Part shown: positions 9,601 to 18,129 of the stretch, piece by piece
Layout: every line of letters starts with the position of its first letter
Position numbering within the stretch: the first letter of the stretch is position 1
Origin: Meiothermus sp.
GTDB taxonomy: Bacteria > Deinococcota > Deinococci > Deinococcales > Thermaceae
Length of the DNA: 64,000 nt
Assembly (NCBI RefSeq): GCF_026004075.1
Contig: NZ_BPIK01000001.1
Coordinates: 1,156,041-1,220,040 of the forward strand
Reading direction: 5' to 3'
Position numbers and translations under genes: made by a program
The notes under the pieces: model-generated
The model's input: only the letters and a program-made list of their open reading frames with translations
What the model was told of the DNA's origin: nothing
Database searches by the model: none

Positions 9601-9901
9601 TGCCCGCTCACTGGCAGCCCTGGCCCTGAACCATTTACGGGCCGGTAACCGCAAGAAAGCCCGGCAAACCTCGGCAGAGGCTTTTGAGCTGCGCGCGCCG
9701 TGGGCACTGGGCATCTATGACCTCCCCTTGGTTCTGTATATCAGGGCGCGGGCCCTGGGAGACAAGCAAGGGGCGGACTTACTGGCCGAAACCCAGAACT
9801 TGCTACGTAATTTGGCGCAGCAGCTACCCCCTCACCTTGGCGAGCGGCTTTTGCAAAACCGGTATGTGGCCTGGGCTTTGAGCAAAGTGCCTGAAAGATG
9901 A
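6632..9901 (+). CDS. Large SARP/BTAD-type transcriptional regulator with AAA ATPase and TPR domains
   Basis: A 1089-residue cytoplasmic protein. Residues 1-95 look like the winged-helix DNA-binding part of SARP-like regulators (RGRLADLLWEGDEEGVRRNL, RQELFRLKN). Residues 95-235 are the bacterial transcriptional activator (BTAD) helices. An STAND/AAA ATPase follows, with Walker A GEAGMGKTR (about 271-280) and Walker B VVLWDDLHWLD (about 372-383). The C-terminal half is TPR-like helical repeats (for example ALRNLSGYWFRLGELEQHQQ and VLFNLGFTLLEQGHLEQSRQ). Such proteins act as ligand- or protein-responsive activators. It has its own promoter and no obvious target gene next door, so the regulon is unknown. 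Confidence 0.88.
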   Translation: MAYYLSLLGPPQLWLDGKLVPLLPRKAVAMAAYLAVAGHPVDRGRLADLLWEGDEEGVRRNLRQELFRLKNTSWELVFVQTPTAIGLGPVEVDLEVFLARMANGAWGEAAALWRGGFLAELEPKASESFLDWLIPERERWAGLYREALLGLARSHEASANYPEALKVYSRLLGDDPLQEPVQMAVMRLYLQMGDRAAALRQLEQFRSQLRDQLGLDVSQEMQAFGVQVREGRLLTSQNGLPYAWGEPPLVGREKDLLWLEAHWGQGLLLLLGEAGMGKTRLALEYARHRTGTGPAEVLRIRQRESGQEIGFSAVLEVLRQAYEDGRLDHLESPWREELAQLLPELGTPPANAHKARFFEALCRGFQAIVRPGGVVLWDDLHWLDWASLEFLPYLVRRARGLGLALIGTSRLEALQKNVLVRRVLQDLAQEGRMYQRLLEPIDQPALVQLLRQLSGQKEGGGRFAERLLQATEGNMFYILETLRYLFDQGVLRAEGGAWHTPFDSFTTDYRELPLPPNVRDALLERLRRIGETALLIVQAFALADFPLSPELVACLLRGLQAPIAELENLTQGGFLRLDSTGYTLRHELVRQTVLAEMSESRRRWLHARIADVLREVSGPLPQMAAHLEAAGQRAEAYVAYLAAARSLRRGPLARQALEYYQRAQTLCPLLEPELERFRMLVEAAETRVALGQLQIPERQEIGRLAENLGDHERFRMFLLSTDVALVSGRVAEGIQAVREAMRLAQTPWQRGHALFKLAWLEYRGGDPDAQLEPLLASIQAFHDIGNQAMETLALRNLSGYWFRLGELEQHQQVYTQAYALAAQLKDDLLLRRLRADKLMVDWVKGDYAASTQVADLLYQEARERGDWWAVWDALLGLLLNAAALGLEPELEATVQRAMVEAAEVGAWRDLALLRSDYGNALMVSGRLEEAQRELEAALRDLHEMGERARLGHVLFNLGFTLLEQGHLEQSRQTLEQSVKVWRDRKEYRHTARSLAALALNHLRAGNRKKARQTSAEAFELRAPWALGIYDLPLVLYIRARALGDKQGADLLAETQNLLRNLAQQLPPHLGERLLQNRYVAWALSKVPER

Positions 9902-9944
9902 CCCCGCCACAAAACTGAAAAGCAAACGATGGATTGAAGTGCGC

Positions 9945-9973
9945 TTTACTCAGAACAGTAACGGCGATATAAC
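9945..9973 (+). promoter_or_regulatory. Promoter of the lipoprotein gene
   Basis: TTTACT (9945-9950), 17-nt spacer, TATAAC (9968-9973), about 70 nt before the start at 10043. Confidence 0.55.
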
Positions 9974-10042
9974 GCCAGCCTTGCTAGCCTCTAGCTGGCT
10001 ACAACCTGAAACCCATCAACATGGTTGAGCTCGGAGGTTTGT

Positions 10043-11635
10043 ATGAAACGTTTATTGTGGCTCCTGAGCATGTGTTTGATTTCCCTGCTGACGGCCTGCT
10101 CCGGTGGGGGCGGCGGGGGCACCACCCCGAGCCTGGTGGTCTCGCCCAAGACCGCGACCCTAGCCGCGGGCACCGGCAACGCCACCTTCAACGCCACCCT
10201 CAGCAACGCCACCGGCACCATCAACTGGGCACTGAGCCCTAACCTTGGTACGCTCTCTGCCACCACCGGCACCTCCGTCACCTACACCCCGCCCGCCACC
10301 GTGGCCAGCACCACCAGCGTCACCCTCACGGCTACCTCGGGCAGCCTGAGCGATACCGCCACGATTACAATTAACCCGCCTACTACCATCACGGTAGCCG
10401 GTAAGGTGCTCAAGTTCAACGGCGATCCCATTGACGGCGTGAGTGTCCAGGTCAGGGACTCGACCGGCGCGAAACCGCTGGTGCTTTCCAACGCGTCGGG
10501 CGACTTCAGCGTTTCGGGCGTGCAAACCCCATATACCCTGTCGGTAGTTCCCAACGCGGCGACCGGCCTGCTGCCCGTCACCTACGCGAACGTGACCCGC
10601 ACCGACCCCAAAGTGGTGGTGACTACGCTGGCCGCGCCGCCCACCTTCTGCACCCTGGCCAACTCGACCCTGAACATCACACTCTCGGCTGCGGTGGGTG
10701 CCGGGAACACAGGCCGGGTCTACTTCGTGGGGGACGGTGTGAGCATCGCCCCGCTAATCTCCTTCCGGCAGTCGGGCGCCTTGGCCCCAGGAGCGACCAA
10801 CACCTCCATTTCGATCACCCACGATAACTCCCTCTGCGTTCCCACTATCAACGGTAAGGCGTTGTTTATCGAGCGGGACGGGGGTGGTACGGTCGTTAAG
10901 GTAGCCATTGACGATGTTAGTGTCACCACCGGCAACGTGACCAACAAGAGCCTGACCGTCGTGCCCGCCACCTCCAGGACGATTTCGGGCTCTGTAGCCT
11001 TCCCATCCGGCATCGCTTCTGCACAGGTGGTCGCCTCCATTAAGGTGAACAACTCCTACGTCCAACTACAGCCATTCGCCAGTACAACTACGGCCAGCCC
11101 CAACTACACGCTGGCCGTAGTGGATCTGCCCGGAATCCAGTATCGCGTGACCGCTATTGGTGGTGCTTTCCCGCAGCAAAGCTGGGAGCATAGCGACATC
11201 CTCAACGTCGCCCCTGGCAACCTGACCGGGATTAACCTGAGCTTGGCGAGCTTGGCCGCCACGGTTGGTCCGGTTGGGGCCATCAACACCACCACGCCGA
11301 CCTTCTCCTACACCCCGGTGAGCGGGAAGAACTTCTACTACACATATATGGCTGGGGGCGCAGGTGACACGTGGCTGGGAGCCACCACCGATACCTCCAT
11401 CACCCTTCCCAGTGGCCTGCCAGCGCCGGCCCGCAACGCGGTTGGGAGCGCTTACGCCTGGTACGCGCTCAACGCAATCAACGTCCGCAATCCCGGCTCC
11501 AACGTAGCGGATGCAATCCTGGACGGCCGTCTAGTCAAACACTCGTTCTTCTACAACTTAGCGCTCTACGAGCCCGACCAGATCGCCTCAGGTTCACTCA
11601 ACTTTACCGCGACCAACTACAACATCATTCCATAG
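10043..11635 (+). CDS. Surface lipoprotein with Ig-like and carboxypeptidase-regulatory-like domains
   Basis: A 530-residue exported protein. The start ATG 10043 (MKRLLWLLSMCLISLLTACS) is set by a GGAGG ribosome site 5 nt upstream; an upstream in-frame start at 10025 lacks one. The signal peptide ends in a lipobox (LLTAC), and the lipidated Cys19 is followed by a Ser/Gly linker. Residues of about 28-115 resemble a bacterial Ig-like domain (SPNLGTLSATTGTSVTYTPP). Residues 118-180 look like a carboxypeptidase-regulatory-like beta sandwich (GKVLKFNGDPIDGVSVQVRD). The rest is Thr/Asn/Ser-rich beta structure of unknown role. CTCGAG is almost absent in it, unlike its neighbours, which may hint at foreign origin or different selection. 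Confidence 0.75.
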   Translation: MKRLLWLLSMCLISLLTACSGGGGGGTTPSLVVSPKTATLAAGTGNATFNATLSNATGTINWALSPNLGTLSATTGTSVTYTPPATVASTTSVTLTATSGSLSDTATITINPPTTITVAGKVLKFNGDPIDGVSVQVRDSTGAKPLVLSNASGDFSVSGVQTPYTLSVVPNAATGLLPVTYANVTRTDPKVVVTTLAAPPTFCTLANSTLNITLSAAVGAGNTGRVYFVGDGVSIAPLISFRQSGALAPGATNTSISITHDNSLCVPTINGKALFIERDGGGTVVKVAIDDVSVTTGNVTNKSLTVVPATSRTISGSVAFPSGIASAQVVASIKVNNSYVQLQPFASTTTASPNYTLAVVDLPGIQYRVTAIGGAFPQQSWEHSDILNVAPGNLTGINLSLASLAATVGPVGAINTTTPTFSYTPVSGKNFYYTYMAGGAGDTWLGATTDTSITLPSGLPAPARNAVGSAYAWYALNAINVRNPGSNVADAILDGRLVKHSFFYNLALYEPDQIASGSLNFTATNYNIIP

Positions 11636-11654
11636 CAATCCCGCCTACATGGCA

Positions 11655-11685
11655 AAGGCCGGGGAGCGATTCCCCGGCCTTCTTT
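11655..11685. terminator. Bidirectional terminator between lipoprotein gene and sodA
   Basis: An 11-bp perfect stem, AAGGCCGGGGA (11655-11665) with TCCCCGGCCTT (11671-11681), loop of 5 nt, then CTTTC. The A/T ends let it serve both convergent genes. Confidence 0.8.
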
Positions 11686-11695
11686 CGCAGGTGGC

Positions 11696-12301
11696 TCAAA
11701 ACCGGCTGGCCACCCTGTCCCAGTTAATCACGTTCCAGATGGCCGCCAGATAGTCGGGGCGACGGTTCTGGTACTTGAGGTAGTAGGCGTGCTCCCACAC
11801 GTCAATGCCCAAAAGCGGTGTGTGGCCTTCCATCAGGGGGGAGTCCTGGTTGGCAGTGCTATAGACCTGCAGCTTGCCGTCTTTGTCCTTGACCAGCCAG
11901 GCCCAGCCGGAGCCAAAGCGGGTCGCGCCAGCCTGGGTTAGCTTGGCTTTCAGTTCCTCGAAAGAGCCGAAGGTGGCATTGATGGCCTCGGCCAGCTTGC
12001 CGGTGGGCTCTTTGGAGCCACCGGGGGTAAGGATGTCCCAGAATAGGGTGTGGTTGTGGTGGCCGCCGCCGTTGTTGCGCACCGCGGTGCGGATGTCTTC
12101 GGGCACCTGGTCAATTTTGGTCAGCAGATCCTCGAGGCTCCAGCTATGCAGCTCGGGGTGCTTTTCCAGAGCTGCATTCAGATTGTTCACATAGGCCGCA
12201 TGGTGCTTGCCATGGTGAATCTCCATGGTCAACGCGTCAATGTAGGGCTCCAGTGCATCCTTGGGATAACCGAGTTCGGGTAGTTTGAACGGATAACTCA
12301 T
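11696..12301 (-). CDS. sodA: Superoxide dismutase (Mn/Fe family)
   Basis: A 201-residue cytoplasmic enzyme that dismutes superoxide. Metal ligands by family alignment are His29 (in IHHGKHH), His84 (in NNGGGHHNH), Asp167 and His171 (in [14 protein letters not shown]). The [11 protein letters not shown] segment and close likeness to the Thermus MnSOD favour manganese. A GGAGG ribosome site precedes the ATG. It lies 71 nt downstream of fumC on the same strand and could be co-transcribed or have its own promoter. Confidence 0.96.
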   Translation of the reverse strand: MSYPFKLPELGYPKDALEPYIDALTMEIHHGKHHAAYVNNLNAALEKHPELHSWSLEDLLTKIDQVPEDIRTAVRNNGGGHHNHTLFWDILTPGGSKEPTGKLAEAINATFGSFEELKAKLTQAGATRFGSGWAWLVKDKDGKLQVYSTANQDSPLMEGHTPLLGIDVWEHAYYLKYQNRRPDYLAAIWNVINWDRVASRF

Positions 12302-12372
12302 AGTTGAACCTCCCAGGTGTACTCTATTACCGCATGTCCGGTTCGGGCTGTGACTGAGGTCTCAAAATGCCG

Positions 12373-13764
12373 CTAGTTGTGGGTCATCTCTAGGGGCACC
12401 ACCCACTTATCAAATTCTTCCTCGGTTAGGTAGCCCAGCGCCAGGGCTGCTTCTTTGAGACTGGTACCTTCTTTGTGGGCCTTTTTAGCGATGGCTGCAG
12501 CCTTGTCGTAGCCGATGTGGCGGTTGAGGGCGGTGACCACCATTAGGTTTTTCTCTAGGTTTTCTCGGATACGAGGTAGGTTGGGTTCAATACCCACCGC
12601 ACAGTTGTCGTTGAAGGCGGCGCAGGCATCCCCCAGCAGTTGAATGCTGGTCAGGACGTTGTACACCATAACCGGCTTGAACACGTTGAGCTGGAAATTG
12701 CCCTGGGAACCCGCAAAAGCCACCGCCGCATCGTTCCCAAAGACCTGGACGCACACCATGGTCATAGCTTCGCTCTGGGTGGGGTTGACCTTTCCTGGCA
12801 TGATGGAGCTGCCGGGTTCGTTCTCAGGGATGATAATCTCGCCAATCCCATTGCGTGGGCCCGAGGCCAGCCAGCGTACATCGTTGGCCATCTTCATCAG
12901 AGCCCCGGCCAGGGTACGCAGGGCGGCGCTGGTGGTGACCAGAGCATCGTGGGCTGCGAGTGCGGCAAATTTGTTTTTGGCCGAAACAAAGGGGAAGCCA
13001 GTTTCCTTGGCAAAATACGAGGCGGCCAGGTCACCAAACTTGGGGTGGGCGTTAAGACCAGTACCCACCGCCGTTCCGCCAATGGCCAGCTCATAGAGGC
13101 CCTGCTCGGCGTGGCGAACCTCTCCAAGACAGTAGTCTATCTGGGCTACCCAGCTTCCAATTTCCTGCCCCAGGGTAATGGGGGTGGCGTCCTGCAGGTG
13201 GGTGCGGCCAACCTTCACCACATCCTTATAGGCCTCGGCCTTGGCGGCCAGGGTATCGCGCAGCTTTTGCACATTGGGGTATAGCTGTCGGTGCAGCTCC
13301 TCTACTACCGCGATGTGCATGGCCGTAGGGAAGGTGTCGTTGGAGGACTGGCCGCGGTTGACATCGTCGTTGGGATGAATAGGTTTTTTGGAGCCCAGCG
13401 GACTCCCGGCCAGCTCATTGGCCCTGTTGGCAATGACCTCGTTGGCGTTCATGTTGGTCTGGGTACCGGAGCCAGTCTGGAAGACCACCAGTGGAAAGTG
13501 GTCATCCAGCTTGCCGGCAATTACCTCGTCGGCAGCCCGCACGATGAGGTCGGCCTTCTCTCGAGGCAGCTCACCCAGATCGGCGTTGGCTAAAGCCGCC
13601 CCTTTTTTTAGGATGCCCATGGCCCGGATGATGGAGCGGGGCATCTTGAAGCGCTCCTGCCCAATCGGGAAGTTCTGTAACGAACGCTGGGTCTGGGCCC
13701 CCCAGTAGCGGCTTTCTTCGACCTGCACTTCGCCCATGGTGTCGGTTTCGATTCGGTATCCCAT
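12373..13764 (-). CDS. fumC: Fumarate hydratase class II
   Basis: A 463-residue enzyme of the fumarase/aspartase superfamily that interconverts fumarate and malate in the TCA cycle. The signature [16 protein letters not shown] (with the mobile-loop Ser) is intact, as are [30 protein letters not shown] and [13 protein letters not shown]. Length is typical of iron-free class II fumarases. The other TCA genes of the window (sucA, sucB, lpd) lie 46 kb away, so this is not a TCA operon. Confidence 0.96.
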   Translation of the reverse strand: MGYRIETDTMGEVQVEESRYWGAQTQRSLQNFPIGQERFKMPRSIIRAMGILKKGAALANADLGELPREKADLIVRAADEVIAGKLDDHFPLVVFQTGSGTQTNMNANEVIANRANELAGSPLGSKKPIHPNDDVNRGQSSNDTFPTAMHIAVVEELHRQLYPNVQKLRDTLAAKAEAYKDVVKVGRTHLQDATPITLGQEIGSWVAQIDYCLGEVRHAEQGLYELAIGGTAVGTGLNAHPKFGDLAASYFAKETGFPFVSAKNKFAALAAHDALVTTSAALRTLAGALMKMANDVRWLASGPRNGIGEIIIPENEPGSSIMPGKVNPTQSEAMTMVCVQVFGNDAAVAFAGSQGNFQLNVFKPVMVYNVLTSIQLLGDACAAFNDNCAVGIEPNLPRIRENLEKNLMVVTALNRHIGYDKAAAIAKKAHKEGTSLKEAALALGYLTEEEFDKWVVPLEMTHN

Positions 13765-13876
13765 AGCGGCTATATTCTATGGGCTTTGGCGGTCGGGATG
13801 TAGGGACGGCCTGCCCAGTTAGAACGCTCGAGCGCTATTCCTAACTGCTGAACGGTACAACCTGCTTTAGAAAAGC

Positions 13877-15055
13877 CTAAACAGTGATGCCTCGCTGGAG
13901 TTTCCAATAAACAAAACCGTAAAAGAGGATCAATAGCCCGCACACCACAGCCCCGCCCCAAAATGGGCCGCTGGGGCCCAGCCAGTCCCATAAAAACCCA
14001 CCTACCGCCGGTCCGGTGGCCGCACCCAGTCCTTCCACTACCATCAAAGATCCCCAGATGGCTGCCCGATTCTCTGTGGGTAACAAGCGCACCAAGAGCG
14101 CATTCCAGCTAGGCACGAAGGTGGCAAAAGCCGCACCGCCCAGCAGGCACAATAGCAGGAATTGGGGGTACGAGGGTTGCTGCGCAATCAACAAGAAGAT
14201 GGCTGCTAAAGTGCCCAAGCTTGCAGTTAAGGGAAGCCAGACCCCTTTGCGGTCAGGCAGGCGACCGAAAACACCTGCACCCAAAAAAACCACCACCGCC
14301 GCCAAGCCGATGGCCAGGTAAAGCTGCCACTCGGTGAGCTTGAGCTGTGTCAGAGTGAACTTAAGGATAATCAGATTGAAGAGGTTTTGCAAAAAAAGCT
14401 GAGCGAAGGCGGTTGGAACGACGATCAATACCGGCACGAGCTGTCGAAGGCTAAGGCTATGTTTCGGCAAAGGCTCCCGGACGCCCAGGCTAATCAGACC
14501 CAGCAGGGTGACCAAACCCAGGGCAACAAAGAGAAGCAGCGAGGTGCTTTCAGGCAGATTTTTTATAAAAAAGGTTCCTAAAACCCAGCCCAGACCAATC
14601 CAGGGCATTACCAGAAACTGTGAATAGGCGATGGCCCTTCCTTCCCGTCCGGACACGGCAATTCGGCTAGCAAAAGATAGATAGCCCGGCTGCAAACCAG
14701 AGATACTAAGGCCCCACAGCAACATACTGCCCAGTAAAAACCAGCCATTTGGGTTGAGAATTGTACCGGACAAAGCCAGCAGGCCTACCAGGCCCGAAAG
14801 CACACCCACTGCGCCAAAGCCTATGCGCTGAACCAGAAAACCACCCACTCCGCGACTCAAAGCTTCGGTTAGAGAGTGAACAACCCAGGCCAGGCCGACC
14901 AGACTCAGGCTAAGACCTAATTCCTTGGATGAGAAGGGCATGTATACCCAGAAGAAGGCCGAGCGAGTGAACTCCAAGAGTCCCAGCGTGGAGAGCATCG
15001 CGATGAATTTGGGAAATTCTTGCTTCTGCCATGGAAGCTTGTCCAAGGCGTTCAT
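13877..15055 (-). CDS. MFS transporter
   Basis: A 392-residue protein with about 12 hydrophobic segments and the loop motif GRLPDRKGVWLPL between helices 6/7 halves, typical of the major facilitator superfamily. Residues 1-20 are cytoplasmic. A GAGGAGGG ribosome site precedes ATG 15055. Substrate cannot be predicted from sequence. It lies between fumC and the GT2/LpxB-like operon, all on the minus strand, separated by gaps of 112 and 251 nt, so it is probably a single-gene unit. Confidence 0.85.
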   Translation of the reverse strand: MNALDKLPWQKQEFPKFIAMLSTLGLLEFTRSAFFWVYMPFSSKELGLSLSLVGLAWVVHSLTEALSRGVGGFLVQRIGFGAVGVLSGLVGLLALSGTILNPNGWFLLGSMLLWGLSISGLQPGYLSFASRIAVSGREGRAIAYSQFLVMPWIGLGWVLGTFFIKNLPESTSLLLFVALGLVTLLGLISLGVREPLPKHSLSLRQLVPVLIVVPTAFAQLFLQNLFNLIILKFTLTQLKLTEWQLYLAIGLAAVVVFLGAGVFGRLPDRKGVWLPLTASLGTLAAIFLLIAQQPSYPQFLLLCLLGGAAFATFVPSWNALLVRLLPTENRAAIWGSLMVVEGLGAATGPAVGGFLWDWLGPSGPFWGGAVVCGLLILFYGFVYWKLQRGITV

Positions 15056-15306
15056 ATGACCCTCCTCGGGGCTCTGGGAGCTCTAAGGCTGGCTCTAAAC
15101 CAAAGGCAATATAAAAGATATGCTGCCGTCATTGTACTAAGCGGCCCATTGAGCCGAGCCGGCTCTGCTTGGTGGAAACCCATACTGCGATTCTAACAGC
15201 CTATCCGGCGCTCAATAAGCAAAAGGTATCGACTACGAGATGCTGCTTGCTTTTGACCCGCGTACTTTCCCTCGTTGTTGGCCGTTCGGTTTTGCGGAAA
15301 CTCATA

Positions 15307-16188
15307 TTAAAGCTGATTGTTTGATTCCGGGGAGGTACGGAACCCCTCGAGCCAGCCTTTCCAGATGGGTTTTATACCCTGTGGCCCCTTTTTCAGGAGG
15401 CGAACCGCGAACACCCCCAGGCTATTCAGTAGCCAGTAGGTTTTGCCAAGGGGCCCAAAGGCATCGGAGCGCACCAGCCAGGCCCGGTTGCGGGCCTCGA
15501 GGTAAAACACCTCGTCCGAAGCGTTGATTGCCGAGCTATAGGGGTTGCGGGTTTTGTGCACCACCAGGCTGTCTCGCACGAGGTAGCCCACCCCCCGGCG
15601 CAGCAGGCGCCCGCTGTACTCGAGGTCGTCGTTGTACAAAAAATAGGCCGCCGTTGGAAGGGGATGGGTTTGGGCGGCTCGCAGATTGACCAGCATGGAG
15701 GCATACGTGCCAAAGCGAACTGGCATCAGACCTTGGGAATGTGCTTTGAGCATAAGAGCCGGCCTGCGGAGATCGGGCCAGGGTATGCCCATGGGATGAA
15801 CGCGCCCGTCTACCCAGAGCAGGCGGCTCAGCACAAGGTTGGGCTCGGGGCCGATACCTCGAGCCCGCTCCAGGCCCTCCAACAGCTTCTGGAGGCTGTC
15901 GGGCCTTGGGTGGGCGTCGTCGTCGAGGAGCCAGACCCAGTCGAAATCCCTTCGGCGGGCCTCGGCCAGCCCAAAGTGGAAACCCCCGGCAGCCCCGGTA
16001 TTGCGCTCGAGGCGCAGGTGTTCAACCTCACGCTCAGCCAGCAGGGCCGGGGTGCCGTCGGTAGAGGCGTTATCAACCACCAAAACATGATCGGGGGGGC
16101 GATCCTGCGCGGCCAGTAAGTCCAGGCACTCGGCCAGCAGGTGCTTGCGGTTGTGGGTGACGACCAGGGCCAGTACTTTTTCGTTCAT
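15307..16188 (-). CDS. Family 2 glycosyltransferase
   Basis: A 293-residue GT-A fold enzyme. The N-terminus (VLALVVTHNRKHLLAECLDL, VLVVDNASTDGT) is the nucleotide-sugar site, and WVWLLDDDAHP (about residues 84-94) holds the metal-binding Asp triad. Downstream FLYNDDLEYSGRLLRRG is like the acceptor site of rhamnosyl/galactofuranosyl transferases of the GlfT2/WbbL kind. A soluble or peripheral enzyme for cell-envelope glycan is likely. The start overlaps the preceding LpxB-like gene by 4 nt, indicating translational coupling; it is the last gene of the four-gene operon. Confidence 0.88.
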   Translation of the reverse strand: MNEKVLALVVTHNRKHLLAECLDLLAAQDRPPDHVLVVDNASTDGTPALLAEREVEHLRLERNTGAAGGFHFGLAEARRRDFDWVWLLDDDAHPRPDSLQKLLEGLERARGIGPEPNLVLSRLLWVDGRVHPMGIPWPDLRRPALMLKAHSQGLMPVRFGTYASMLVNLRAAQTHPLPTAAYFLYNDDLEYSGRLLRRGVGYLVRDSLVVHKTRNPYSSAINASDEVFYLEARNRAWLVRSDAFGPLGKTYWLLNSLGVFAVRLLKKGPQGIKPIWKGWLEGFRTSPESNNQL

Positions 16189-17360
16189 AGTATCGCTTGG
16201 ATTTCTGCGGCAATTTTAGGTATAGCTCCCTGCGGCCCATTGCGCTCAAACCCCTCTCGCCGTGCCTCCTCCCGGGCTTCAGGGTTCAGCAAAAACAGCC
16301 GAACTGCCTCCGCTATGGTTTCTGGTTTAGCCTCCACTAAGCGCATAGCCTTGCCCAGCAACCGGCTTTGCCGCAGGGCGTTGGGGTAGATGTACTGCGG
16401 CCCTGGGGTGGGGAAGGCCACCACCGGGATACCCATTCCGGCCGCCTGTTCGCTGGCAGTGCCGGCGGTGCCAATAGCCACATATCCCACGTGCAGAATA
16501 GCCGAAAAGCCCCCCCGCAAGAGCCAGACCTGCTGACCGTTGTGTTGGGCGATGGCGGTTTGCTCATCCTGGATGGCCAGGGCCCAGCCCTCGGCCAGCG
16601 GTACGTTGGTAAAGTCGCCGGCCCAGGCCACCAGGGGTTGCAGCTCAGGTAGCAGCGCAGCAGTTTGCAGCATGAGGGGCAGGCTGAAGCGCACATCGGC
16701 CCGGGTGCCGGGCAAGAGCACCAGCACCTTGCGCCCGTCCAGCAGCCCGTTCAAATCGCGCTCAGGAGGGCCCAGGGTGTCCATAGCCATACTGCCCACA
16801 AAACGGGCCTTATGCATGCCAAGCTGCTGGGCCCGCTGCTCACTGAGCTTGTCCCGCACATATACGGCCCGTACAAAGCGGTGCATCCAGCGCTCGTAGA
16901 ACATATAGTCTTCGGCGGCGAACTGGTTGGGCTGGCGCAACCGCTCCCACACACTTCGTCCTGCCCAGTAATGGTGCGAAATTTGAGGCTGAAGGTGAAA
17001 AAGGGGCAGCCGCCCCCAGTCCGAGGCCAGCACCCCCACGGCCAGCGCGTAGGCATCGCCTACCACCGCAACAGCCCGCACCTCGCGGCGGGCAAGCTGG
17101 GCTGCGCGGATTTGCAGGACGATTTCTTGCAAAAAACCCGCCTGCAGGTCGGCCAGCAGGTTTTCCAGGCTGTTGAAGGGAAAGCCCCCGGAGGGCATCT
17201 GTTTGCGTGGCCCCAGGATGCGTTCAACGCGGCCTTCGTAGCGCCGGCCCGGGCCTACCAGGGGCAGCGCAACCAGTCGCAGGCCCTCCAGGTGCTGGCA
17301 GAGGGTGGCCCCAATCAGGTCTTCGGCGTTGCCGCCCGAGATGATAAGTACGTCGGTCAT
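16185..17360 (-). CDS. Lipid-A-disaccharide synthase-related glycosyltransferase
   Basis: A 391-residue GT-B type protein that resembles the LpxB-related family known from cyanobacteria and Thermus. Visible pieces are an N-terminal MTDVLIISGGNAED loop, a middle KVLVLLPGTRADVRFSLPLM donor-domain start (about 210-230), and the C-terminal GTAGTASEQAAGMGIPVVAF nucleotide-sugar site (about 296-315). True lipid A genes are not known in this lineage, so it more likely makes a glycolipid other than lipid A; that is inference. It overlaps vapC by 4 nt upstream and the GT2 gene by 4 nt downstream, so all are read as one unit. Confidence 0.7.
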   Translation of the reverse strand: MTDVLIISGGNAEDLIGATLCQHLEGLRLVALPLVGPGRRYEGRVERILGPRKQMPSGGFPFNSLENLLADLQAGFLQEIVLQIRAAQLARREVRAVAVVGDAYALAVGVLASDWGRLPLFHLQPQISHHYWAGRSVWERLRQPNQFAAEDYMFYERWMHRFVRAVYVRDKLSEQRAQQLGMHKARFVGSMAMDTLGPPERDLNGLLDGRKVLVLLPGTRADVRFSLPLMLQTAALLPELQPLVAWAGDFTNVPLAEGWALAIQDEQTAIAQHNGQQVWLLRGGFSAILHVGYVAIGTAGTASEQAAGMGIPVVAFPTPGPQYIYPNALRQSRLLGKAMRLVEAKPETIAEAVRLFLLNPEAREEARREGFERNGPQGAIPKIAAEIQAIL

Positions 17361-17761
17361 GGTGTTTTGGAAGGGGGGCTGGTGAACCCCTGCTCGAGAA
17401 AGTGTTGATCAAAAGCGAAAGCCTGGCGGATGTTTTGTTCTCGCATCCACAAAAAGCTCACCCAGTCTACCAGGCTTACCTCTCGACGCCCGGCGCTAAG
17501 CAAGGCAGCCAACGCCTGCTGATGCAGGGCCAGGCTCACAGGGTATAAGGCTATCACGCCCATTAACGCCTCGAGCGCGCGCACGGCTTCTATCCCCAGC
17601 CGGCGCTGTACCAGGGCAGTGATTTCTACCCCCACATAGGTGTGCGTGCAAAGGGGCTCACCTTCTTCCAGGAGCATCTCCCAGCGTTCTTTGGCTTCTA
17701 GATGGTTTTGGTCGTCCCGATCTAGAAGGGCATACAGGGCCGAGGTGTCAACGAGGGTCAA
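17357..17761 (-). CDS. vapC: PIN-domain ribonuclease toxin (VapC family)
   Basis: A 134-residue PIN domain. The four acidic active-site positions are all present: Asp5 (VDTSAL), Glu46 (GVEITAL), Asp99 (SLVDW) and Asp118 (FAFDQHF). Such toxins cleave tRNA or rRNA with Mg2+ when free of antitoxin. The gene starts inside the last 14 nt of the antitoxin gene and ends in a 4-nt overlap with the LpxB-like gene. The toxin looks intact. Confidence 0.85.
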   Translation of the reverse strand: MTLVDTSALYALLDRDDQNHLEAKERWEMLLEEGEPLCTHTYVGVEITALVQRRLGIEAVRALEALMGVIALYPVSLALHQQALAALLSAGRREVSLVDWVSFLWMREQNIRQAFAFDQHFLEQGFTSPPSKTP

Positions 17762-17996
17762 AGGCCTCCTCCAGGTAGCGGTCGTGGTTTTTGCTCACAT
17801 CCTGCAGGCCCGAAGCAAAGCGCCCCACCACGCCCAGGGCCTGTTCTTTGCGCCAGCGGTAGGCTTGTTGTTTTTCTTCCAACATTCGATCTACGGCCCT
17901 GCGCACGGCCTCCGCAACGGAGATACCCTCGCGCTGAGCCATTTCCCGCAGTTGTTGCCACTGTGCTTCCCCGAGCTGTACCTGAGTACGAACCAT
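17748..17996 (-). CDS. vapB: Ribbon-helix-helix antitoxin (VapB-like)
   Basis: An 82-residue protein with an N-terminal ribbon-helix-helix DNA-binding region (VRTQVQLGEAQWQQLREMAQ, then GISVAEAVRRAVDRML), and a polar C-terminal tail suited to wrap the toxin. It is the first gene of a coupled operon vapB-vapC-LpxB-like-GT2. A TATCAT box 6 nt upstream of ATG 17996 suggests a leaderless transcript. By family knowledge, the antitoxin should repress its own operon, and thereby the downstream glycosyltransferases. Confidence 0.82.
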   Translation of the reverse strand: MVRTQVQLGEAQWQQLREMAQREGISVAEAVRRAVDRMLEEKQQAYRWRKEQALGVVGRFASGLQDVSKNHDRYLEEAFDPR

Positions 17997-18129
17997 GCTT
18001 AAATGATAACATCAGACGCTACAATGATGGCATTCGCCCGCTAGAGCCGCCGGTAGTGCAATCGGCGCTGTCCCTGTAGACTGGAGCCGACACCCCCCAG
18101 GTTTTCCTGGTGGGCTTCGATGATTTGTT

